This document shows positions 1-6,286 of a DNA stretch of 10,879 bases, piece by piece. This DNA comes from Candidatus Atribacteria bacterium (lineage in GTDB: Bacteria > Atribacterota > Atribacteria > Atribacterales > Atribacteraceae): assembly GCA_003561145.1 (NCBI GenBank), contig PWXL01000243.1, positions 1 through 10,879 of the forward strand, given 5' to 3'. The notes beneath the pieces are model-generated. The model saw nothing but the letters and a program-made list of their open reading frames with translations, searched no databases and had not been told where the DNA came from. Numbering within the stretch: position 1 is the stretch's first letter; every line of letters starts with the position of its first letter. A program made the translations under genes and the position numbers.

Positions 1-243
1 CTTGCCAGCCCGGTTTTCACCCTGGTGATGACTACGGCTTTTACTGTGCTGGAAAACCTTGAATTTTTCAGCCCTCTCGCTCCTTATCTTATAACTCACC
101 ACTTTTTATACTGGCAAAACTTCATGGTGCAACAAATTGACTGGTCAGGGTTTTCCTCGTCACTCGGTGTGGTCATGCTCTATATAGCGGGCGGTTTTTT
201 CGGAGGGGGTGTTTTCTTCCATTTCCGGGATGAAACTGATTGA
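1..243 (+). CDS. C-terminal end of a membrane protein, probably an ABC-2 type transporter permease (partial)
   Basis: The frame is open from the first base and stops with TGA at 241-243, giving the last 80 residues of a protein that begins outside the window. Two hydrophobic stretches are visible, one near the start of the fragment and one in its last 30 residues that is rich in Gly and Phe (GGFFGGGVFF). It ends in a short charged tail, FHFRDETD. A final helix followed by a short 'F-x-R-D' tail is the usual ending of ABC-2 type permeases, which form the membrane channel of drug, polysaccharide or lipid exporters. No catalytic motif can be checked in this part, so the family call is an inference from topology and tail. 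It is transcribed towards, and converges with, the ribonucleotide reductase gene. No clear terminator separates the two. Confidence 0.45.
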   Translation, partial: LASPVFTLVMTTAFTVLENLEFFSPLAPYLITHHFLYWQNFMVQQIDWSGFSSSLGVVMLYIAGGFFGGGVFFHFRDETD

Positions 244-264
244 GCCATTGTAAGCAGCAGAAAG

Positions 265-288
265 TTACGGAAAGATTTACGGAAAGAT
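265..288. repeat. Two tandem copies of a 12-bp repeat between convergent genes
   Basis: The unit TTACGGAAAGAT occurs twice back to back, at 265-276 and 277-288, with no mismatch. It lies in the 64-bp gap between the stop of the permease-like gene and the stop of the ribonucleotide reductase gene. No hairpin terminator is visible in this gap. The repeat may simply be a replication-slippage duplication. Confidence 0.8.
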
Positions 289-307
289 CAATAGAATGCG
301 GAGGGTT

Positions 308-2350
308 TCAGCACGTCTCGCACTTCGCATCATCGAGTCCGGCGATTAAGGGTTGTCTCTCCCGGCTGCCGGTTCGATATACGGTTATTCCTTTACATCC
401 GGATCTCCAAGCAAGCTCGAATGTTGCTTTTACTTCTTCAGGAGTAGCTTCTTCAGGTAAAATAACTGTTTTTGATACGGCGTTGTCGACATGCCGTTGG
501 AAAGCGGCCTGCACGCGAACATGGAATTGCGCAGGAATTTCAGAGGCGGTCTGAAAAAGTGCACGCAACAGCGGGGGAATACCTGCACCACTCCGTAAGG
601 TTCCATCCCGATACACCGCCTGTAAAACCTCATCTTTGACTCCGGCTTCGATTGCTTTTGCCTCCAACAGTGGATTCACCTCCGTTACCTGCGCTCCTTC
701 TAAAACAAAACGCCTGTAAGCCAGAGCATAATATGGTTCAATGCTGCTCGAACACCCTGCGATCATGCTCAGTGTCCCTGTAGGAGCAATAGAAGTCAAT
801 GTAGCATTTCGAAGCGGCAATTTTTTGGCCTTCCACAAGCTCTTCGGGTAATTGGGAAACGGCCCCCTCGACTCGGCTAACTTCCGTGAGGCGCTGCGGG
901 CTCTGCGGGTGATGAAGCTCATCACCTCATTTGCTGTACGCAAAGCTTGCGATGATTGATAGGGAATGCCCAGCTTCACCAGGGCATCAGCAAAACCCAT
1001 CACACCCAACCCCACCTTGCGGTTTCCCTTCACTGCCTTCTCTATTTCCTGCAGGGGGTAACGGCTGACTTCGATACAATCATCTAGAAAACGAATGCAA
1101 ATATCCACCGCTTCACCCAGCGAGAAATAATCGAGCTGATCTCCCTTGAAAAAGCGTGCCAGGTTGAGTGAACCTAACACACATGCTTCATGAGGAAGAA
1201 GAGGTGCTTCACCACAGGGATTGGTGGAGCGGATTTCTCCAAGGGCGGGAGTAGGATTTCCTTCATTCATCCGGTCCAGGAACACCAGGCCCGGCTCACC
1301 ACTCAACCAGGCGCTGCGGCTTATATTGTCCCACAAAAGAGGGGCGGAAAGTGTTCGTACCTGCTGTCCGTTCCGGGGATTCTCCAGTGACAGCATACCT
1401 CCCTTTACCAACATTTCCATCTCCCGGTCAGTCACTCCCACTGAAAAGTTGAAACTTTCCATCTCACCGGGTTGTTCCTTCGCTTGAATGAATTGTTCAA
1501 TATCAGGGTGGTTTGCACGTAAAATCGCCATATTCGCTCCCCGTCGTCTCCCCCCCTGTTTGACCACCTCTGTGGCTGTATTGAAAATTCGCAAGAAAGA
1601 AACAGGCCCGGAAGCTTTCCCTCCTGTGGTCGCCACCAAATCCCCCCGGGGCCGTAAGGGAGAAAAATCAAACCCGGTACCACCACCTGACTGGTGAATA
1701 ATCGCCATTTCCCGAAGCGTAGAAAATATTCCGGAAATGGAATCCTCGAGCGGCAATACAAAACAAGCAAACATTTGACCAACGGCGGTTTTCGCGTTCA
1801 TAAGTGCGGGAGAATTTGGAAGGAACCGCAGAGAAGAAAGGAGCCGAAAAAATACCTCCCGCACAGGTTCGACCGGTTCAGCAAACTTTTCCTCGGCTTG
1901 AGCAACAGCCAGAGCCACCCGATGAAACATCTCTCGAGGTGTTTCGACGACCCTTCCTTTTTCATCTTTGAGAAGATATCTTTCCTGTAATATTTGTACA
2001 GCATTAAGAGAGAGTTTCAAGTCATCCCGTACTCCAAAAAGGTCCATTTTGGCTGTCCGCAAGAGCCGGTGTTTTTCCCGGTAGAGGATGAACGAACGGG
2101 CTGCAGCCGTGTATCCCTCTTCCATTAATACTGATTCCACAATGTCCTGGATCTCTTCTACCTCCGGGGGCTCCTTTTTGTAGTTCGCCCCCAATTTCTC
2201 TATAGCCTTATGGGCCAGGTGTTCGGATAGTGCAGGCTCTTCTTGTCCCACGCTGGCCATAGCACAACGTATTGCCTGGACGATCTTTTCAGGCCGAAAT
2301 GGTTCGATTTCTCCGTTCCGTTTCCGAACACTGGAAAAGGGGGGGTTCAC
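308..2350 (-). CDS. nrdJ: Adenosylcobalamin-dependent (class II) ribonucleotide reductase
   Basis: This enzyme reduces ribonucleotides to deoxyribonucleotides, using adenosylcobalamin to make the thiyl radical, so it needs neither oxygen nor a second radical subunit. The 680-residue product has an N-terminal ATP-cone (about residues 6-95), then the ten-stranded barrel with NSPALMNA (about 179-186), the active-site cysteine C196, GGGTGFDFSP (222-231), KQGGRRRGAN (264-273), the radical site N377-P-C379-G-E381, the second active-site cysteine C390 and APTGT near 522-526. It ends in the redox pair C677-x-x-C680, right at the C-terminus. The zinc-ribbon tail seen in many longer class II enzymes is absent. 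The GTG start is supported by GGAAGGAGG upstream and directly follows the TAA of the zinc-ribbon gene, so translation is probably coupled. No NrdR box or cobalamin riboswitch was recognised upstream. Confidence 0.95.
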   Translation of the reverse strand: MNPPFSSVRKRNGEIEPFRPEKIVQAIRCAMASVGQEEPALSEHLAHKAIEKLGANYKKEPPEVEEIQDIVESVLMEEGYTAAARSFILYREKHRLLRTAKMDLFGVRDDLKLSLNAVQILQERYLLKDEKGRVVETPREMFHRVALAVAQAEEKFAEPVEPVREVFFRLLSSLRFLPNSPALMNAKTAVGQMFACFVLPLEDSISGIFSTLREMAIIHQSGGGTGFDFSPLRPRGDLVATTGGKASGPVSFLRIFNTATEVVKQGGRRRGANMAILRANHPDIEQFIQAKEQPGEMESFNFSVGVTDREMEMLVKGGMLSLENPRNGQQVRTLSAPLLWDNISRSAWLSGEPGLVFLDRMNEGNPTPALGEIRSTNPCGEAPLLPHEACVLGSLNLARFFKGDQLDYFSLGEAVDICIRFLDDCIEVSRYPLQEIEKAVKGNRKVGLGVMGFADALVKLGIPYQSSQALRTANEVMSFITRRARSASRKLAESRGPFPNYPKSLWKAKKLPLRNATLTSIAPTGTLSMIAGCSSSIEPYYALAYRRFVLEGAQVTEVNPLLEAKAIEAGVKDEVLQAVYRDGTLRSGAGIPPLLRALFQTASEIPAQFHVRVQAAFQRHVDNAVSKTVILPEEATPEEVKATFELAWRSGCKGITVYRTGSRERQPLIAGLDDAKCETC

Positions 2351-2482
2351 TTACTTTTCCTCCTTCCTCAGCTCTTGCTCCTCTTTTTCAAAAGAATCTT
2401 TTTCCCCGCAAGAAGAGCAATTGCGTGGTTTACATCTGCTTTCCTTACTAAAACCGCATTGCGTACACACCCACCGGCCCAT
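2351..2482 (-). CDS. Small RCKP-type rubredoxin-like zinc-ribbon protein
   Basis: This 43-residue protein has paired cysteines C6-x-x-C9 and C22-x-x-C25 plus C17 in the motif R-C-K-P, then an acidic and lysine-rich tail. The pattern matches the small RCKP-type rubredoxin-like proteins, which are presumed to bind Zn or Fe through the two Cys pairs. The start was chosen at the internal ATG at 2482, because a strong Shine-Dalgarno sequence (AGAAAGGAGG) sits six bases upstream. An in-frame start at 2551 would add 23 residues with no such site. The TAA stop touches the GTG start of the class II ribonucleotide reductase, so the two are almost certainly co-translated. A role as redox or metal-binding partner of the reductase is inferred from this arrangement only. 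Confidence 0.8.
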   Translation of the reverse strand: MGRWVCTQCGFSKESRCKPRNCSSCGEKDSFEKEEQELRKEEK

Positions 2483-2522
2483 CGAGTTCCTCCTTTCTGG
2501 ATCATTCACCTTTTCCCGTTCC

Positions 2523-2543
2523 CGAGAAACATAAATATTCTCG
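2523..2543. other. Short inverted repeat in the leader of the zinc-ribbon/nrdJ pair
   Basis: CGAGAA (2523-2528) and TTCTCG (2538-2543) form a 6-bp stem around a 9-base AT-rich loop, about 40 bp upstream of the zinc-ribbon start. It could be an operator or an mRNA leader hairpin. The surrounding gap (2483-2659) holds no gene, no clear terminator for hisC and no convincing -35/-10 pair. Confidence 0.3.
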
Positions 2544-2659
2544 AAACCCACTCACGGAATTCCCACGTGGAGGATAATACATACGCGGCTTCATTTCATG
2601 AATTACGTCACAATGAATCAAAATATTATCAAGACCCCGGAGAAACAAGCAATACGGCT

Positions 2660-3712
2660 TCACAAACATGCCTCTTGACTGAATCGAATAACCGCCTGTA
2701 CCAGTTGATCCATTTCTTCAGCGCTTCCCATCGTGATCCGCAATGAATCAGGAAGCTCCGGGAAATAACGGACCAGAATCTTTTCCTCGCGCAACCGCTG
2801 GTACAGACATTCTAAATTGTTTCCCTTTCTTCGTATCAGGATAAAGTTTGCCTGGGATGGGAATACTTCGAACCCCAGATTACGGAAATTCTCGGTCATT
2901 TTTTCCCGTATCCTACGAATTTTTTCGACATTACACAACATGTATGGAAAGTCTTGGAGAGCAGCTATCGCTGCTTCTTGTGAAAGACGGTTGACATTGT
3001 AAGAATCTTTAACCTTTATCAATCCTTCCACCATGTCTGGATGTGCACACACAAAACCCACACGTACTCCTGCCAGGGAGAAGGATTTTGAAAGAGTCCG
3101 GGCTACCAGCATATTAGGATACCTGTTCAACAGGGGTAATGCATTCTCACCCGCAAAGTCCACATATGCCTCATCAACCAGGACGGGACAATCCGATTTT
3201 TCTACGAGAGTCTCAAGCATATGTGTCGCTATGAATGTTCCTGAAGGTGAATTAGGGTTACACAATATTTTTAGGGAAGCCGAAGTGTCAACAAGCTCGA
3301 TTGGTAATGAATAATCGGGTGGGAATGGAATCTCCAGGACCCTGGCTTCTTGTATGTGTGCCAGGGTCCTGTAGAGGGTGTACGTGGGTACAGGGTAAGA
3401 AACAGTATCATCAGGATCCAGAAAAGCCCGGAACGCAAGGTTAAGCAGCTCATCCGAACCGTTACCCACCAGTATCCATTCCACTGGGATGCCATATACC
3501 CGGGATATCTGTTGGCGCAACTTTTGGCACAAGGGTGGGGGATACAAAGACAGAAAATTATGAGCCAGGCATGATTTGATTCGATCTACTACTTCGGGTG
3601 AAGGGGGATAAGGATTTTCGTTGGTGTTCAGCTTAATGTACTCTCCTTCTCCAGGCTGTTCCCCAGGAGTATAGCCGGGCATGTTTTGAATATTTTTCCT
3701 GAAATATTTCAA
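2660..3712 (-). CDS. hisC: Histidinol-phosphate aminotransferase (HisC family)
   Basis: This is a PLP-dependent fold-type I aminotransferase. HisC transfers the amino group from glutamate to imidazole-acetol phosphate in histidine synthesis. The 350-residue length is normal for the family. Visible motifs are NENP (31-34), GNGSDE (83-88), CNPNSPSG (151-158), the cofactor-contacting D180-E-A-Y183, the Schiff-base lysine K209 in TLSKS, R217 in AGVRVGF, and the substrate-carboxylate arginine R325 near the C-terminus. The start is TTG at 3712, which overlaps the TGA stop of hpt in the sequence TTGA. AAAGGAG lies seven bases upstream. No other his gene is in the window. Some HisC-like enzymes act on aromatic amino acids or other phosphorylated substrates, so the exact substrate is less certain than the family. 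Confidence 0.88.
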   Translation of the reverse strand: MKYFRKNIQNMPGYTPGEQPGEGEYIKLNTNENPYPPSPEVVDRIKSCLAHNFLSLYPPPLCQKLRQQISRVYGIPVEWILVGNGSDELLNLAFRAFLDPDDTVSYPVPTYTLYRTLAHIQEARVLEIPFPPDYSLPIELVDTSASLKILCNPNSPSGTFIATHMLETLVEKSDCPVLVDEAYVDFAGENALPLLNRYPNMLVARTLSKSFSLAGVRVGFVCAHPDMVEGLIKVKDSYNVNRLSQEAAIAALQDFPYMLCNVEKIRRIREKMTENFRNLGFEVFPSQANFILIRRKGNNLECLYQRLREEKILVRYFPELPDSLRITMGSAEEMDQLVQAVIRFSQEACL

Positions 3713-4278
3713 CGCTTTTCTCCTTTGCCCATCTGTTTGAGTATCTGCGTGTTTCGTCCACTGGGATCAAAAAGGGTATACACCTCCAAGAGATTCCGAA
3801 AATTGCCCCTGAAATCAAGACCATACCCAACCACAAATACATCAGGAATCCTGAAACAGAAATAATCTACCTCAATATCGGCAATTCTGCGCTCAGGACA
3901 ATCCAGAAAGGTACATACCCTGATACTTGCTGGGCGGCGCTCCCGAATAACTTTCAAAAGATAGTTGAGAGTTAAACCTGTATCGACAATATCTTCCAGG
4001 ATGACAACGTCGCGATCCATCACCGGCTCTTCAAGATCTTTCTGGATCATAGCCCTGGTGGTACCGAGCTTAAAGCTGGAAAGGGACATAAAATCAATAT
4101 CGAAAGGAACAGAAATTTTCCGTGTAAGATCAACGGTAAAATACACGGCTCCCCGTAAGATACTGATAAACAAAGGCCTTTTTTTTTCGTACTCACGATT
4201 CAGGCTTTGGGCTGTCTCATCCACCCTGCAAAATATTTCTTCCCGGGAAAATACCTGATCTCCCAGCCGAGCTTCCAT
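3709..4278 (-). CDS. hpt: Hypoxanthine(-guanine) phosphoribosyltransferase
   Basis: This enzyme salvages purine bases by joining hypoxanthine or guanine to PRPP, giving IMP or GMP, in the cytosol. The 189-residue product shows the early L-R-G loop (41-43), the PRPP-binding motif VILEDIVDTGLT (92-103) with the acidic pair E95-D96 and the catalytic-type aspartate D99, and the late FVVGYGLDF motif (148-156) with the metal-contacting D155. One position is unusual. The purine-contact lysine found in 'DKPxRR' of typical enzymes is a cysteine here (C127 in DCPERR), which may change base preference. ATG at 4278 directly follows the TAA of the kinase/nuclease fusion gene and has GGAGG upstream, and the gene's own stop overlaps the hisC start. 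It is therefore the middle gene of a tight three-gene unit. Confidence 0.92.
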   Translation of the reverse strand: MEARLGDQVFSREEIFCRVDETAQSLNREYEKKRPLFISILRGAVYFTVDLTRKISVPFDIDFMSLSSFKLGTTRAMIQKDLEEPVMDRDVVILEDIVDTGLTLNYLLKVIRERRPASIRVCTFLDCPERRIADIEVDYFCFRIPDVFVVGYGLDFRGNFRNLLEVYTLFDPSGRNTQILKQMGKGEKR

Positions 4279-5202
4279 TTACCGGTCCTCCACACCAAAC
4301 TTTTGTAACAAGTGGCTATAGTCTCGGGAATACATAACCTTTATACGAACTTCCGGATACAGTTCTTTCAATCGACGGACTTTTTTATTCTTTTTCCAGA
4401 CTAATTTTTGTCTCTGGGTGGTCAGCTCTATGAATAAATCGAAATCCGGTAGATAAAAATCCGGAGAAAATGCCTCTGCAACATTCCCCTCTTCATCCCA
4501 TTCCAGTGGAAATGTTCGAGGTTCATACAACCATCTGATACCATAAAAATCAAGGATCCGTGCAAACTCTTCTTCTGATGGATGGTTAAATACAATTGTG
4601 TCTCCTGTAAGCCCCCTTCCCTCTCCCACACCAGGTGCAACCTCAAGAGGAAAAAGTTGCTCAGAGTTTACTATAGCCTTTTCCACTACCTCAACAGCGT
4701 ATTCAACAGAAAAATAGGTGGTATTGAGCACTAAATGGTATAAACCGGGGTTACGCCAGTTGATTCCGAGGGTACGTAGAAGAAAGCGTTCACGCTGGTT
4801 GTCCTGCTCGGCCAGGATACGCGAAGCAGTCACCTCATCTTGGTTGAATTTTTCCATTGTTCGTTGAATGCGTACCCTGGGTGAGGTGACAACAAGCAGG
4901 TGGAAGGCTTGTGGGTCGTCTTCAAATATTTTTTGGCCGCCCCGTCCTAAAAAGAGGACCGGCTGGTCTAAAGCAATTTCTGCAACCGACTGCCGTACCC
5001 GCTTAATCCAGCGAGCTATTCTCTTGCGGTCATCAAGTTCTTCTCCCCCGTTGTCCACCTTATCCTCTAAAATTCGCTGTATTTCTTCCCGATCCACCAA
5101 GTGTAAGCCCAGGCACTCTGCAAGCTTGAGAGCAATTTCATCGCCCAGACTCTCGGTTTCTCTCGAAACAGTGAGTATTTTTAGTTTTTCCACAGCCGCC
5201 AA
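4279..5202 (-). CDS. Cytidylate-kinase-like protein fused to a C-terminal PD-(D/E)XK-nuclease-like domain
   Basis: The 307-residue product has two parts. Residues about 7-178 follow the cytidylate-kinase-like family: opening strand ILTVSRE, D37-R-E, the GRGG motif (86-89), an arginine-rich lid region (109-140) and the ending YHLVLNTTYFS (155-165). The usual 'GSGG' P-loop reads ESLG, so ATP binding may be weakened or lost. After a linker, residues about 206-300 look like a restriction-endonuclease fold: helix HPSEEEFARIL (207-217), strand with E227, SPDFYLP with D248, strand LFIEL with E259, a lysine-rich helix (264-280) and a last strand VRIKVMY (285-291). The expected catalytic E-x-K lysine is Thr261, so nuclease activity is uncertain. 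The TTG start (5202) has a GGTGG-type ribosome site. A GTG three codons later is possible. It leads the unit with hpt and hisC. Confidence 0.7.
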   Translation of the reverse strand: MAAVEKLKILTVSRETESLGDEIALKLAECLGLHLVDREEIQRILEDKVDNGGEELDDRKRIARWIKRVRQSVAEIALDQPVLFLGRGGQKIFEDDPQAFHLLVVTSPRVRIQRTMEKFNQDEVTASRILAEQDNQRERFLLRTLGINWRNPGLYHLVLNTTYFSVEYAVEVVEKAIVNSEQLFPLEVAPGVGEGRGLTGDTIVFNHPSEEEFARILDFYGIRWLYEPRTFPLEWDEEGNVAEAFSPDFYLPDFDLFIELTTQRQKLVWKKNKKVRRLKELYPEVRIKVMYSRDYSHLLQKFGVEDR

Positions 5203-5554
5203 GACACCACCCTTTCAAAAGGTATTATATCCGAGCTGTGGCAAGGGTAAAAGTGGGGGTGGGTAACCCTCACCGCTCTATTGAAACATTCAGACAGAGA
5301 ACGTATACTTTCCTCAGTCTCATACAATCAAAGCCGTCTGGCCCCCCGGCTGAACTGGAAACGCACCACAACCCGTTTGAAAGGTGGATTGAGATTATTG
5401 CATGAAACAAGGAAAACGCTGTATTATAATGGTGTATGTATCCTGCTTGCGTTGACAGTTATAGTTTTCATCCTTCATCTTCACGCATCCGCTTCTTTTC
5501 GAATTCCAATATAGAGAGGAGCGTTGTAAAATCGACAAACTCGAAGAAATTCTC
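5203..5554. other. Divergent intergenic region between the kinase/hpt/hisC unit and larB
   Basis: About 350 bp without a convincing gene. It contains the leftward promoter at 5224-5251. For larB there is a perfect TATAAT at 5425-5430 without a good -35, and a perfect TTGACA at 5452-5457 without a good -10, so the rightward promoter is unresolved. An AGAGAGGAG purine block at 5513-5521 is a likely ribosome site for larB. An open frame at 5281-5514 with one hydrophobic segment lacks a ribosome site and is probably not real. I recognise no riboswitch or structured RNA here. Confidence 0.5.
5224..5251 (-). promoter_or_regulatory. Sigma-70-type promoter for the kinase/nuclease fusion, hpt and hisC unit
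   Basis: Reading the minus strand, a perfect -10 TATAAT lies at 5229-5224. A -35-like TTTACC lies at 5251-5246, with a 16-base spacer. Transcription would start near 5217, about 15 bases before the TTG start at 5202. An inverted repeat, CCTTT..AAAGG, covers 5211-5222 around the predicted start site. The call rests on consensus match and position only. Confidence 0.5.
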
Positions 5555-6286
5555 GTGGATCTCCATAATGGAAGTATTTCCATCAAGGAAGCACAGCATC
5601 GCTTGCGCCTTTTGCCATTTCAGGACCTTGAGGACGCATGCGTTGATACCCATCGTGGAATACGCAAGGGGTACCCGGAGGTCATATTCTGCCCGGGGAA
5701 AACTACCGGACAAATCCTCAATATAGCCCGTGAACTTCTCCGTGTGCACGGGACATTCCTGGCGACCAGGGCTGAAAAAAATATATTCAACTCTTTACGT
5801 GATCATATTCCGGGATTGGCTTACCACGCCGCTGCGCGCCTGCTCTACGTAACCGATCCACAGAAAAAACCAGCAGGTAAAGTGGCGGTCTGTGCCGCCG
5901 GCACAGCCGACCTCCCCGTAGCGGAAGAAGCCGCCATTACTTGTGAAGTTGCAGGTAGTGCAGTGGAGCGCATAGTTGATGTAGGAATAGCCGGGCTGCA
6001 TAGACTTGTCAAACATCTTGATACATTATGGACTTCGCGCGTGATAATAGTTGTGGCTGGAATGGAAGGCACTCTTCCGGGAGTGATCGCCGGGATGGTA
6101 GGCCGGCCGGTTATCGCCGTGCCGACCAGTATTGGGTATGGTGCTCATTTCCAGGGTCTTTCCCCCCTGCTCACCATGCTTAACTCCTGTGCGCCGGGAA
6201 TCGCCGTAGTGAATATTGATAACGGTTTTGGTGCCGGTTACCTTGCTCACATGATCAACGTGCAAACCTTGGATGATAAACGATGA
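5555..6286 (+). CDS. larB: Nickel-pincer cofactor biosynthesis protein LarB (nicotinic acid adenine dinucleotide carboxylase/hydrolase)
   Basis: LarB carboxylates C5 of the pyridinium ring of nicotinic acid adenine dinucleotide and releases AMP, the first step to the nickel-pincer nucleotide cofactor. From GTG 5555 the product has 243 residues. It shows HRGIRKGYPEVIF (33-45), the PurE-like core with AAGTADLPVAEEA (114-126) and VVAGMEGTLPGVIAGMVGRP (166-185), then VPTSIGYG (189-196) and the NIDNGFGAG ending (220-228), all typical of LarB. The start is unclear. The frame upstream of 5555 encodes KIDKLEEIL (5528-5554), which looks like the family's normal first helix, but it has no ATG, GTG or TTG before the stop at 5462. 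The purine block AGAGAGGAG (5513-5521) points to a start near 5524-5531. The stop overlaps larC by four bases (ATGA). Confidence 0.92.
   Translation: MDLHNGSISIKEAQHRLRLLPFQDLEDACVDTHRGIRKGYPEVIFCPGKTTGQILNIARELLRVHGTFLATRAEKNIFNSLRDHIPGLAYHAAARLLYVTDPQKKPAGKVAVCAAGTADLPVAEEAAITCEVAGSAVERIVDVGIAGLHRLVKHLDTLWTSRVIIVVAGMEGTLPGVIAGMVGRPVIAVPTSIGYGAHFQGLSPLLTMLNSCAPGIAVVNIDNGFGAGYLAHMINVQTLDDKR

Noticed and set aside
2483..2659. Possible cobalamin riboswitch or NrdR box upstream of the zinc-ribbon/nrdJ pair
   Set aside because: I looked for a B12-box-like element and for the paired NrdR consensus and found neither. Only a 6-bp inverted repeat is visible.
5452..5480. Perfect TTGACA as a promoter for larB
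   Set aside because: At 16-18 bases spacing there is no sequence close to TATAAT (best TCATCT), so I could not support a full promoter.
5281..5514. Open frame of 77 residues with one hydrophobic segment upstream of larB
   Set aside because: It begins at a TTG without a ribosome site, overlaps the likely larB leader and has no recognisable pattern beyond one hydrophobic run.
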